From assembly GCA_963931865.1 (NCBI GenBank), contig OZ007518.1:8236361-8300360 (forward strand): DNA of 64,000 nucleotides, given 5' to 3'. The position numbers and the translations under genes are program-made. Below the pieces are notes generated by a model that made no database searches, had not been told where the DNA came from, and saw only the letters and a program-made list of their open reading frames with translations. The stretch is from Axinella damicornis. Its lineage: Eukaryota > Porifera > Demospongiae > Axinellida > Axinellidae. The first letter of the stretch is position 1, and every line of letters starts with the position of its first letter. Positions 34,009-48,100 of the stretch are shown here, piece by piece.

Positions 34009-34319
34009 CCTCTGCTACTTTACTGATTTCTGGCCATGTTGTGCAATACTTATTCAGACTCTGAACACCCCTTACTCTGTAGCTACTGCCAACCATAAGC
34101 GGTTCCAGGCCCGGGCATAGTTAACCAAATGGCTACCATCTACCACTTACCTCCTGGCTCAGGTTGGCTGAGCAGGCAACACACTTAATAAGCAGTCCAG
34201 CTACAAGAACTCTTATTAATCCACACCGAGATTCCATATCTCCGAGTCAAAATTCATACACATAGCTATGTAGGTACAGGCTAACACACAGCTAACAATG
34301 GTTTGCAAAATGACACATG

Positions 34320-35715
34320 ACACTAGTCATGATAAGAAGCATAGACTTAACCCTTTCCCACCCAATGACGTCATATGGCGTTATGAGACTTTCGGCTTCA
34401 TGATGTCACATCCGGCAATGTCCTTGGGAGATAGGCTCTGCGCCAGCAGAAAGGGTGGGGCAAGGGGAGGTGGGTGGGTGCACCCGAAGGGTGCAAACAG
34501 CATGGCCGCGTCTGGGCTCAGCTTTGAACAGCCCTTGATTGGAGCCGGGTAGGCCATTTCTTGGGTTTTAAGCATAAATGGGCCTAGAAAACAGTGGTCT
34601 CACCATGCAGAGCCTCGAATTCCAGTGTTCATGGCTAATTTTTCTGCTAGAGCAAGTTACGGTTGCCTGAGCATCTTGATCGCGTACACGTTAACGAGTG
34701 GGTGTGGTCAGAATCACGAATGTGGAAAGCATGGCTGTGTGCAGTTCTGTGTGAAGTTTTGGGCGTGCAAACCGATGGGAACCTTATCTAGGGTATGTTT
34801 AAGTAGATTACAAGCTAAAAAACTGACCTCCATAATCTGTGGGTGGTAAAGGGTTAATGTATTGATATATACATTAAGTTTATGCTTCTTATCGACTATT
34901 AGCTGTGTAGCTAGCTAGCTAGCTAACTATAATTATAGTCCATGTGCTATATCATTGGTGTACTGTCACATGCATAGCAATTGGTTGTGGGTGTGTTTGT
35001 GGGGGGTCACGTACCCTCAGTGACCCCTGCATGTGTTCCCACATCTGTATGATGGAGTGATTACAAATATGATAACGTATCATTCTTCGTGATGTTCTCT
35101 TGCTCAACTTTAATTAATTCTCTTGCCATTCAAATAGCACATCTCAGTGACGATTTTCAAGAAGGCTTCATGTCTACTTGTAAGGTACATACATGTGCGA
35201 ACTTTGGATGGTGGGTGTACAATGTTGCAACCATGCATGATTGGTGGTTATCAGCTAAAACCTCAAAGTTGTGATTATATACCAACCAACGATGCCATAT
35301 GCTGTCTGAGACTTTCAACTTCATGATGTCACATCTGCATGAGCAGAAAGGGTGGGACAGGGGGAGGTGGGTGGGTGCACCTGAAGGGTGCAAACAGCAT
35401 GGCCGCATCTGGGCTTAGCGATAAATAGCTCCTGGTTGGAGCCAGGTGGGCCATTTCTCAGGTTTTAAGCGTAAATGGGGCTTGAAAACAGTGCTATCAC
35501 CTTGTCAATGGCTGTATTGCCTCGGATTCCAGTGTTCAAGACTTAATCTTCTGCTAGAGGGAATTGACATTGCTGGAGCATTTTGATCGCATACTTGTTA
35601 ACGAGTGGGTGTGGTCAGAGTCACAAATGTGGAAAGCATGGCTGTGTGCAGTTCTGTGTGAAGTTTTGAGCACGAAAACCGATGGGAACCTTATCTAGGG
35701 TAGCTATATTTAAGT
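34320..35715. repeat. Direct duplication of ~450-500 bp
   Basis: Blocks at 34360-34815 and 35290-35710 share CTTCATGATGTCACATC, GAGGTGGGTGGGTGCACC, GGGTGCAAACAGCATGGCCG and GAAAGCATGGCTGTGTGCAG. No ORF continues across either copy. The remaining sequence up to 36359 shows no exon that I can support. Confidence 0.8.
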
Positions 35716-36359
35716 AAAATTCTATAAAACTGACCTTGAACAAAGATTGACTTCATAGCCAGTACCCAGGCTTTTTCTTCCCGTATGCTGGGCCAAGAGC
35801 TCCTCGGAAAAAGTTATTCAGTGATCATGAAGGGCTCTGGAACTCGTTGCGCATTGGCAATTGGCTAATACAACCACAGACAAAGCCATCACAATCAGGG
35901 TATGCATGTCAAACGATAAAAGGTCAGAGTTCAACAGCTGACTGCAAACAAAATGGCATAAAAACTCACTTCTGAGAGCCCTGCAATGCGTACAGCCAGT
36001 GTACAAGTGTAATGACGGTTCTAAACACCACAGGTTTATTCAGCCTGAGATCTTTTCTTATTACGAAAGCTGGTGCATAGCTTGGTTTGGGAATGAGGCT
36101 ACAAGGTGCCGGTTCAAAGTTAAACAGCATTAATTTCGCTGCAGGGATAGCAGACCACTCTACTTTTGTGTTTGTATTGCAAAGCTGACAAGTCAATCTT
36201 GGAGCAAGGTTGGGACTAAATTGCTTCATACCCAGGCTTTCTCACCACAGTGTTTGTCACCTATACAGTAGAAAGGTGGTTTAGTCTGAGAAGGCTTTGG
36301 TATGAAGCTATAGCTTTGCATAATGTCTGTTGTTATTGTTCATAATTATGCCTATGTAG

Positions 36360-39300
36360 GCAGTTGAAGAGAGGTTGTTCAACCTGAACAAAACCTATGT
36401 CATCTTTGGTCATCATGAGCAGCAGCAGCTGGTTGAAACTGAAAAGCAGTTTAAGGAGAAGCAAATCCTCATCAGTGTTGTTGGCCATCTGAATGTAGGA
36501 AAAAGCACCTTACTGAATGCTCTATTGGGAGCAAAGTTAGTTATTATACATAATGAGGTTGAGTTCAGTGTGTATGATTACATAACTACATCCAATCTGG
36601 GACAATGAATAGCTTTAAATTTGCAAGTGATGGGAGACTATGCATTTGTTTGCAGCACCATAAATCTCTAGTGTCAATTTCATTGGTTCACTTTTGACCG
36701 TATTTGGAGTGGCAGATTTTTCACGTTCGGTTCTGCAAGTACGTAGTTGACAGAAGCCAAGCATATCATAGAATTGGTAGACTCTGTGTAGGGATACAAC
36801 CAACACGCAATGTAATGATATACATGAGTGGAGTGGCAGTACAGATGAATACATGTGTTCGGTTCAAGGCTGGCAGCATTGGCCCGACTGCATTGAGGGC
36901 CAATACAGAAGCTGAGAACCGAATATTCTCCGTTACTGCCCGACCTAAGGAGTGAATGATTATATGACTTACTCGTCGTCCAGCTCTAGCTTCTTGATTG
37001 ATAGGCATGGCAGTACCTTGGGGTAGAAATGGTAGCATCAAACCTACGTCATGCAGACCTTCTGAGGAGTCAGGCTTCACTTTGTCAGGATAATAAACCT
37101 CCGAGCCGCTCTCTTGCGTGTCCGCTTTCAGTCGTATCCATTGTCTTGAGCAGAAAATCAGTGTGCCTTGTGCCTGGGATTTAGCCAAGAACCATTGTCG
37201 AATGAGGCACTTGAGTATTGTATCTATGTTACTACCTACATTGTACTGTATTCTGTGAATGGGTTGAATGCCCATCTCAAGGCTTTCAGAGAGGGAGATC
37301 TGGCTTTGTCATCCATCCAGAGAAGCGTTGACTCAGTTCTTGAACAGAATCCTGGGTAAAGTAGGTGTAATTACCTCTTGTTTGCATCTATAGGCTTTTG
37401 CCAATGAGGAGAAGTGCTGCAACAAGTGTAAAGGTGTGTATTCACCATGATGCAGGAGATTCATGCGTGGATACCACGACTACACCTAATCAGGTACACA
37501 AACAAGTGTCAGGAGCAGTTAACTGACTCTGATCAAAATGTGAATGTGTCGCCATCAATACATTAAGATTTTAACCGTGTGTGTGTTTGTCTTTCTGTCT
37601 GTCTGTGTGTAACGGAAGTGGGAAGTTCGTGGGGCGGGACTAGACTATAGTGACGCACGACCTTCGTACTTCAATTTACTGAACCTCGAACTCTGCGTAG
37701 AATTTGGTTCGAGAATAGTAGACATGGCTGGAATCTTCCAGAACAGCTGGTGGGGAGCAGCAGCCGAAGTGGACGCAATCGGGGAGCAGCAGTTGAAGCG
37801 GACGCAATCTGGGAGCACCAGACGAAGCGGACACCATCGGGGAGCAGAGTTGAAGCGGACGCAATCGGGGAGCAGCAGCTGAAGCGGATGCAAGCCGGGA
37901 GCTTAGCAGCAGTTGAAACAGACCGATGCAACTGCGCAGGGAGCAGCAGCTGAAGCGGACACAATCGGGGAGCAGCAGCTCTACACAGAGAGCTATCTGG
38001 CACCGGATTACTCATGTAGGCGAACGAGGGGGAAGTAGCTGAGCGAGCGAAGCTAATTATGTGTGAATTAAAATTCCTTGGACCAACTGATATCAGTTAT
38101 CAGTACTTTTTATAGTCATGTTAACAACTGTGGATCCCAAGGTATTGCTTCAGGGGCATCATTCAGAGAACAGGCCGTGAGTCCAACGGTACACTTCAGG
38201 TTCCCTGCTCCCGTACTCACTTTGGACGCTATTGCTCAATGAATCATGGAAGATATAATACAATAATAGTTCAATAGAGAGCTTGCTAAAGTATGATGCA
38301 TGCCTATTTAGCCTGGACTTGTAAGGTCAATATCCCAGAATTGGTATGACTGAAAGTCATGCTGAAGATCCTGTGATGCAGTTAAGGTCATCAGAGCTAG
38401 GCACAGGGCAGTGAAGGCAGGTCCACTAGTGCTCTGTTAACAAAAAAGGAGGTAATACGGACTCAGAAAAGCTGCTGCTGAAGACAAAGCACATGGTCTA
38501 ACAGACTCTAACTCAACAAGGCAAATAGACTAAGATGGTAGTGTTACCATGGTAACTTGCCTATAAGTACATAATTGTAAAGCTCAACTGCCTTTTTGCT
38601 GATACGGTGTATGAAATTCTGTGCAAATACCAACAAAGCGGACATCACTAGAGTCAAAACAACACGAGAAAGCATGAATCAACTGGAAACGTTACACAGG
38701 GATAAGTTCAGGAGATACGAACAGACTAGCTGTGTAGCTATATTCAGCAGCTTACTTAACACCTCCAAGTTGTGAAGTTGGCTGTTTAACACTGGTAAAG
38801 TCAGTAGCTCAGTTTTGTGACGGTTAGTGATGCCGAGAGAGAGAGAAATTAAGTCCAACAGAAAAAATTCTGGGACCAGCTGGGATTCGAACCCAAGGCC
38901 TTCTGAATACTAGCCAGATGCTCTTACCACTAAGCCACTGGGCCCACGGCAGAGGAGCAGCACACAGGCTGCATATAGCAGCACTGTGTGGAGGCCTCAG
39001 CCGAATTCCAACTGATTCTCTCTCTCAATGGCTGGACCATATTGGGAGTGTTTGAACTCTGCAAACCTTGCTACCCAATCGTGACCGAAGTCCTCAAACT
39101 TGTGGAGTCCACCCTGTGTCACCTCAAACATTCATAGAGGAACACAGAAAGCAACATAAACTTCCAAAATGGGTGGGTTTTCGTACCTGCTTAGGCCATA
39201 AAAGGTTTACACTATATCATGAAGCTCAGTAATCACTTGGCAGTTTTCACAGCCCTAGCACCCACACCAAGCGCGGATGAAGACTGCTCTTTCCTACACT

Positions 39301-41109
39301 CAAAAACCTTTCACCATAGTCAAAAGCAAGTTGACTAACAGAAGACTGATAGCTACTTTGGATGGCAGAAACAAGAGCCGCACAGCACTCCACACAAGTA
39401 CTGCGAGCTGTAATCTGCGGATTAATAATGTAATTCCGTAATCTATCCGCATCGTGAATTGATGAAACATGCATGTCTTAACACGTCTGAGTTGCAAATA
39501 TGTCTCAAGGAGTATATGTGCATGATATGACTACCACTTGTCTATCTTGGTACAACAAACAGTATGACTATCAGTCATTTATCTATGCGAGTTAATCTTT
39601 GTCACCTGTTCTAGCAACCCAAACTGATCTTGGAGAAAGGGAAGCATGTTCATCCAGAGAAAGTGGTGGGAGTCACAAAGATTTACAACTCGCTTGAAGC
39701 CTTGAATGGCGAGGTTCGCAGCGATGCTCAGGTATGTTTTTCAAATGGCATGCAATGGCCAACATTCATTTCTTAGTCCAACCTCTTTCACAGGATTGTG
39801 GAAGAGCTTCTGCAACAAGTATGTACTTCAAGACCGCCTTGTTCTTACGATGTCTGTTGGTTTTAAGTTGATTGTGCCTTCTCACCTCAAAAAGAGAACC
39901 ATTAGACTATGGAGATCTTGCTTGCAGTTTCTGTATGTCTGCAAAATAATTTCAATCAGTGATGAGTCAGTAATGAATACTGTCCAATTCAGGATGTGTA
40001 TATACTACTGGTGTAATGGAGCATACAAAAGAATAAGGTTACCTCCAGCCAAAGTGTGGACCTCAAAGGGAGGAGGGGGAGAGAAGGCACATTTCCTGTG
40101 AAGAACTAGGTGTGATTCTTACCAGGATCATTTGGTCCACAGTCAAATGCTTTAACCACTTGGTCACCATTCACTCAAAGGAGACCTATACCATACATCT
40201 GGAAAGTTCCATGTTGTAACTTTTCGGGCATTTTTGGGGTCATGGAGTTAATATTTCAAGGTCTGAGGTATGTAACAGCATGCCCAGAACTGTGGTAAAC
40301 TTGCGTTAGACACGACAAGCAATCTAGACTCAATTATTGTTACATACGTACATGAAGATGCTCACTATCTATTTATTGGAATCACAGGTGTGATTCTTGA
40401 CTGTTCTTTCTTGCTCCTCAGGGACATGATGAAGTCTTCTGCACCCTTAAGACCAATGTTCCACTCCTGGCCAATGCATCATCCAGTTGGCATGTGGTGC
40501 TAGTTGATACTCCAGGCACTGGAGATTTCAAGAGCCGTGTTGCAGTAGCAGCTGAAGGAGCTCTGGAGTCCAGCTCAGCTTATGTGTTTGTTACAACCTA
40601 TGGTGAACTACAAAGTGCTGAATATGCCAACTTCATCAGATTTCTCCATGGACATGATCGAGGTATGTACATAGCTAATTTCATCATTTAGAGATTGCTA
40701 TTTCAATTTTCTTGCCTGCAGGTGTATTTGAGGACAGACGTCTGATCATTGTAGTAACGAAGTTTGATCAGATAATTGAGCCAGATGGCACTGGTGAAGA
40801 AATCACAGTAGAACAAGTGCAAGAAGCAGTTTGTCAGTCAGTCAGTGAAGCATGTCCAAATGTCAAGATTTCAGTTGATGATGTGCTACCACTCTCTGGC
40901 ATGTGGGCATACAATGCTCGAATGCTGGCCATCAGTCACGCAGATGAGCCTGGGTACACCGCATGCAGGGATTGTGTGGTGAGAATCCTTTCAAATCATT
41001 CACCATGTGGCCAGGGAGAGAGTCCGAGTTCATACCTGTCAAAGCGAAGTGATGATCAGCTTGTTGTACAACTCATGGATATCAGCAGACTTTCCAGCTT
41101 GGAAGAAAG
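36360..41109 (+). CDS. GTPase domain exons
   Basis: Five exons (36360-36535, 37394-37493, 39615-39731, 40422-40662, 40722-41109). Visible: KQILISVVGHLNVGKSTLLN (G1), LPMRRSAATSVKVC (likely G2 loop), HVVLVDTPGTGDFKSR (G3), LIIVVTKFDQIIE (G4), then DVLPLSGMWAYNARML, where a G5-type LSG motif could lie. All nucleotide-binding motifs are intact, so GTP binding is expected. Confidence 0.85.
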
Positions 41110-42154
41110 GTAATAGGACACTCTACCTTCTAAAGTTCGATATTATGCAAACAGTCGATATGGTCATAGAATCTGAGCTTACCTTTCTACAGGATCCAAA
41201 ATGTGACAAAGTCTTGCATAAAGGTGTGGGTGTCCAAGATGAAGGATGATCATTTGAGGTACCTGAAACTAGCCAAGGGCGAATTGACCAAGCAGTCTGA
41301 ATCTGAATCACAGCAATACGACAGTGAGTTCTTATAATTATAGCAAAACCATATTGTTTGTGCTGTAAAGTTTCATGAATATGTTTTGCAGTCAGTCAAG
41401 TTGGTCATGATCATTGGGTCACACCTACACAATACTAACAACTGGCCATGTATGAGCAACTGCAAAGAATACACTGCAAAAAGCTGTTCAACATGCACAA
41501 AAGACTTACTACCAGCAAGTAATGCATGGATACCACAACTGTCTTTGTATTCATCAAATTAGGTGAATACAATGACAGTTGAGCAACAGTCCAGACTAAT
41601 GGTTAGCTGGATCCCAAAACTTTAAAGAGCAACAATGTGAGGTAAAATTTGTACTTCACACTTGCTATCTTATAACTTTCATTTGGAAAACAAACAACAC
41701 ACATTTTTGCCAAGCTCAGCCAATGCACTCACTCCTAATCTATGGATGTTTTCCCCTGCTCACCTCAACAATAGAATCAGCAATACAATTGCTGATTGTG
41801 TCTAGCCATAGACTTGTCACACATAAGTCTAGAGCCTAAGGACAGAACAGTGACTACTTGGGCTTGAGGATCAACCATGCAACACCAGTCTGCCTTGCTT
41901 CTACGCTTCAACCAGCCTCACGCAACGTCAAAGCAACCTCTGTACTTTGAATGGCCCATTACAAGGAAACACAAGTTACCACACAGCCACATCAAGTGCT
42001 GATACTGCACTGCTAACCGCACCAAAGTGTTGTGCTTGCAATATTGAGTGCAGTGTGTCACCATGGGAACGAAAACGTGAAGACAAAGCATTAAAGCGCT
42101 ATACTAGCCACATGATCTCATTAGAAAAGTTTGGCACCAGTGGCGGATCTAGGG

Positions 42155-42192
<38 letters not shown>

Positions 42193-45100
42193 TTTTGCTT
42201 CTTCATCACTTTATTTTCCTCCTTACTAACTTGCTGCCGCTATGTTCCAACTCCTGGCGGCCTCCTCAGCTCGCAATACCGTGCATTGCCTGAAACCGAA
42301 CGGCTTGGGAACGAGACCACGATGTAGTATACCCCTCCCTGTACGTACGTATTACGTTCGTGAGCGAAATTTGAGCAAGGAAGAAGCTCATGGCGGCCCT
42401 GGGACCTGCTATCCTCGTACATCTGGAACTTGCAGTGCAAAGCGCGAAGGTGCCACGAGAGCCCATCCTGAGAAGTGAAAAATGAAGGCGAAAAATTTTT
42501 TCCACGCTTCGCGCAGACTGATCAACACTACGCGCCTCTATGCACCCCCCCTCCCCTCCCCCCCCCTTCCATAAATCCTGTATCCGCCCCTGGGCACCTT
42601 GAGCTTCACGGACATATTTATGCAATAATATTAGCTACCCATCTTCCTCTGCAGTTGAACTTGTACCTTAATTATTCATTAGCAAAGATTGGCACCTTAA
42701 GCTTCACTGATAAATAATATTAGCTACCCATCTTCCTCTGCAGTTGAACTTGTACCTTATTATTCATTAGCAAAGATTGGCACCTTAAGCTTCACTGATA
42801 AATCATATTAGCTACCTATCTTCCTCTGCAGTTGAACTTGTACCTTATTATTCATTAGCAAAGATTGGCACCTTAAGCTTCACTGATAAATCATATTAGC
42901 TACCTATCTTCCTCTGCAGTTGAACTTGTACCTTATTATTCATTAGCAAAGATTGGCACCTTAAGCTTCACTGATAAATCATATTAGCTACCTATCTTCC
43001 TCTGCAGTTGAACTTGTACCTTATTATTCATTAGCAAAGATTGGCACCTTAAGCTTCACTGATAAATCATATTAGCTACCTATCTTCCTCTGCAGTTGAA
43101 CTTGTACTACTTTCCCAATGCACACAGGACAAAAGGAAGAGCAGTCGCAAGTACGAGAATGCCTTCGTTCTATTGACGAGGAACGGGATAGTCTGGAAGA
43201 CATCATGACATCCACACTACCTGGAGATTTGGAAAAGATGTATCCAGAGGATCTGGAGGTGTGGTTGTACATAATTGCCGAGCGGGAAGCGAGGCAACTA
43301 ATCGTGCGGTGTGGAGGTCGAATCTGGGCTAGTGCGACTATATTTGTCCTGTGACACATTGGAATGCAATTATTGTGGCCCCGCACGTTAATTACGCCTT
43401 GGACCTTGTGATCTTCCAGACACCAAGTGCATACTATGGGTAAAGTGATTGTTTCTTCTTTATTTTCGGCATATATGGTACCTGTGCTCATATAAGTGAT
43501 AGACAGTCATTATTTAACACACATCTTAGGCTTCTGAAGCTCTGCAGAGAAGCAAAAGATGGGTTCTGGATGAAGTAAAGGGCTTCAAGGAGCAGTGTGT
43601 GAAGAAAGTCAGAGATAAACAAGTGACATTTGGCAAAGACGAATTTGATGCAGGTTAGTGCATTGTACAATATATACTAGAAACCCGATAAGATAAGAGA
43701 TAAGCTAACCAAGACCCTAAATTTTAGTTCTAACTTTACCCGTTAGCAATTTAGCATTATGAATATTACTCCTGTACTTACTATGTAAGGAGAGCTGGCC
43801 ATGCATGGTATCAACATGAACAATTCTTGATTCTCAAGATCTGACATCTCGCAATAAACCCAGGTGTAGGTCTCGTAGTGTATCAACGCCCCAAAGTGGG
43901 CCAGTCCCCCCAATGACTGCCTCAATTTCCTGTTTGGGATCAAAGATTACTCAAATAAGCACCCACAAATATCGCGAAATGGCGTCAGGCACCCAAGAAT
44001 ATGTATTAGTTTGAGTGTACTGCAACAGTGCTAACACAATGTAGTTGTAGTTTCACTTCTCAGAAATTTCACTTATGAGCCTGAGCAGAAACACTTAAAA
44101 GAATGCCTCCCCTGTTTGGTGAGCATTCAAGGTGCACGTACTGCCCATGCATTAGCCTCGTTCCCAGGCTCTCGTTCTCGGAAGGGAGAAGAGAGCCTGG
44201 TAACATTGATGGGGTCAAACCATTGACTTCCGGCATGTCATCATTCATGTGATAAATGAAGGACACTCCTACTTTTGTGGTAAATGTCGCGTGAGTTATA
44301 TATAAATCAGTCACACACTATTCGAAACATTTTCAACGCATCCCTGGCTTTACAGAAATCCGAGACACTTCTTACAAGCAAACCGGACAACTCACCTTGC
44401 GAACCATTGATCCCGTAAGCGGCGACATACGATGAGCAAGCTGGTCCCGCAAACAAACCGCAGTGAACAGCGAGCTCAGACCAGTGGCCCTCTCGCACAC
44501 CTGTCACATGCCTTTTACCAACCTTTGAGGGGGTACTCCACTCATTTCTGAGTCTACAATTCATACGTTAGCATGGCAGTAAAGGTAAACACACCTACAA
44601 AATAGTCACATGTTCACATGTTTTCGTTCTGCAATCTGATTGGTTCCGCCATAATCCTGGTAGCAGAAGTCCACGGCTTAACATTAGCCAGGCTCTCTCC
44701 TCCCTTTCGAGCGCAAGAGCCTGGGAACGACGCTACCCACTACAGTGCCTCTAAGGGTACATGCATGAAAAACCTCTTAACTGACAAGAAGATATTTGGA
44801 GGCAAATAGCTACGTGGTACTAAGTGGGGTTTATGGAAGGGTGTGGTCAAGCCGGCTTTCTGTAGCTACACTATGTACGCAGGCCATGACCCACCAAACC
44901 CCTCCTTTCTAAAGGTTTTGGGAGTGTACGCTGTTGGATGTCATATTGTTATTTCACATTTGATTGTCAGTGTCATTCTACAGTTCTATTCTTGCTTAAC
45001 AGTAGAGGATATTATGACCTTAATGGTAATCCCATCACACACAGATGTGACAGCTTTTCTGGATAACATGGTCAAAGGACTAGAACAAATCTTCAGCAGT

Positions 45101-48100
45101 ACCGGTTGGTTTAAACCATTAAACAGTGTCCTCACAAGTCGTATGTGTGAGTTGGGAGCTAGTATTGAGGGGATCACAGGAAAAGCTCAGCAGCTGTGTC
45201 AGGTATGTTAATCAATCAATTTAAGTTAATGCAACGCAGGTAGATTACGGAATTACAGTATTGATTTGTGGATTATACCTCGCGGTACAGTTGTGTGTGA
45301 AGTGCTGTGTGGCTCTTGTTTCTGCCATCCAAAGTATCAATCTTCTGTTAGTAGCTTATTTTGACTATGATGAAAGCCTCAGTGTACTAAAGAGCAGTCT
45401 TCGTTCGCACTTGGTGTGGGTGCTATGGCTGTGAAAACTGCTAAGTGAGTACGAAGCTTCACAATAGTACAGGAACCTACCCAATTCGGAAGCTTTTGTT
45501 GTTGCTCTCTGCGTTCATCTATGAATGCTTGAGGCGATGCCGAGTGGAAACACTGTCCAGGATCAACTTGAAGTGTAAAGTAAGTTGATGAATATTTGTA
45601 GTTCAGGCTGGTAAATTCATGCAAATCCATACGTATCCCTCAAAGGCTTATCTCTATGCAGCGTTTCCAGTTGATTCGTGCTTCTTCGTGTTATGCTGAC
45701 TCTAGTGATGTCCGATTTGTTGGTATTTGCACAGGATTTCGTACCCATATCCGCAAAATAAAGTGAGAATCTACAGTCTACCGTAAATCCGGAAATATTC
45801 ATGTTGAACACTTTAAATTAGTGTTAACATTTTTCAGCAATGGGTGTATGGCCGGCAGAGGAGCTCACGTGGCCAGAGCCTTCCCAGTATTACAGTACAT
45901 CCTCTGGTTTCTGTGCCGAAGGGCAAATCGGTGAAATCACAAACTCTCAAGGCGGCCATTACAGCAATACGCGTATGCATGGTCGGCTACACTGCATGAG
46001 CATGTCGGACCGTAAAATTATTGTTGTGAAAAATTTGTGAGTTTTAATTTCATTGCTGTCTAGGCCTATGAAAATATTGATCAAATTATGGTATTTGCTG
46101 CTTTGTTAATAGATGAGTTGGACCATGTGCTTTGTCTTCAGCAGCAGCGTTTCTGAGTCCATCAATACATTAAGATTTTAACGTGTGTCTGTGTGTGAGT
46201 GACGGAAGTGGGATGTTCGTGGGGCGGGATTAGACTCTAGTGACGCGCGACCTTCGTACTTTAATTTATTTACTGAACCTCGAACTCTGCGAAGAATGTT
46301 CGAGAACATTGGGCCCGGGCATGGGCTGGAATCCAGCAAGCGGATGTATGCAATCGGGGAGCAGCAGTCGAAGCGGACGCAATCGGGCGAGCAGCAGTTG
46401 AAGCGGACGCAATCGGGCGAGCAGCAGTTGAAGCAGACGCAATCGGGGAGCAGCAGTTGAAGCGGACGCAATCGGGGAGTAGCAGCCGAAGCGGACTCGA
46501 TCGGGAGCAGCAGCTGAAGCGGACGCACGCGGCGAGCAGCAGCTGAAGCGGGCGCAATCGAGAAGCAGCAGCTGGAAGCGGAGGCAAACGGGGAGCAGCA
46601 GTGGAAGCGGATGCGCTTGCCGCAATCGGGCCCGGGAGCAGCAGACGCAAGCGGCGACCAGCAGCTGAAGCGGACGCGGACGCTCTGCACAGAGAGCTGT
46701 CCGGCGCCGAATTACGCACGATAGGCGAACGAGGGTGAAGTAGCTGAGCGAGCGAAGCGAGCTCAGCTACTTGTAATTATTACCTCCCTTTTTTGTTAAC
46801 AGAGCACTAGTGGACCTGCCTTCACTGACCAGAGCAGTGAAAGTAAGTACTTATGTATGTCATAATTTTATACTACAGCAAACATGATTACTAGCTCAGC
46901 TTTCACTGCTGCTTCTGAAGAGCAGAACTGATGACAAACTCAATTCACACTTAGTTTCCTGTTTTCCACGGTGAGCAGGGTAACATTGCTACTACCCCCT
47001 CGTTCGCCTCCGTGACCAGTCCAGCGCCACGCAGCGCTCCAGAGGTCTAAATCATGATGAAAATTAACCTCCACTCAGAGCATGTGCTGAGTTTATCAGC
47101 TAGGCAAAGAAATTTGTTATCGTACCGTTTCTGTCCCATGTGTCCTCCGCATGGAAGAAGCTGAGAACACAGTCCTCTGTGAAGCAACCGTAGCAAATCT
47201 CTATACTCGTGATTGTGGCCCTTTCACTACCTGTCAGCCACCAGTGTCCACAGGTAAGTCTAGCTCTCCATCTCAATCTGGTCCAGCCTGCTTAGTAAGC
47301 TACTGTGTTCTTACCAGTATAGATATAGCTCTATGGCATGCACCTTCAGTAGTGTCCTTCCTGTAGATTCAGAGCTGTATACGCATTCATTTAAGAGATG
47401 AGTGAGTGTTCAATTCCGGGTCGAATGGCTGCTTCCCATTACACACGCACAGACACATGCACACATGTAATTATAATGATGATAGTATGTATAGACTCGT
47501 TCCCAGGCCTCCACGCCAAGCTTTTGTCGCTTGCAGTACGAAAAGTGGGTTGAAGGCCCAGTAGATCTCGTCACGTGATACGTGCCGCCACTGACATCAT
47601 GGATTCCATTAATACATATTCACAGTATTCAACTTGCTATCGCCTGTTCCAGAGACGATACAGAGACCAGACAAACTCCAGATGATAGGCAGGTCCTACC
47701 TATACAACATATCTCGATATGAAACAAGACCACTGAGAGATGGCCATAATACAACGGCTGTAACTTGGAAGTGCTTTATAGTGTTCACTCCGTGCAGTGA
47801 GCCATCGCTCTGGAAAGTACTACACTTGCAGCTCAGCATTACTTTTGAAGGTAAGACTTGGATAAGCTTGGTGTGGCTCTCTTCTGGTCATTGACCAGTC
47901 TTCGTTACTTCGTACGTGATCGTAGCTACTGTATACTTGTCTTGAATGGATGATGCTTTATTACAACAGGTTCCAATGCTGAGGTTCCGTTTATGATTTG
48001 CACTACTTTGAGGATTTACTTGGTGGATCCTGCATACATGTGCCAGAACACATGTATTTATGAAGTGCAGAACAGCAAACGCTTTGAGAGCTAACAAAGT

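Noticed and set aside
37645..38015. Antisense ORFs rich in RLRPLQLLLPDCVRF
   Set aside because: Translation of a GC-rich tandem repeat that is duplicated at 46270-46700 within a mobile repeat.
46803..46842. Rejecting the 40-nt exon as repeat-derived noise
   Set aside because: Considered, but kept with low weight: it begins in phase 0 and ends in phase 1 as both neighbours require, although it lies in an inverted-repeat arm.
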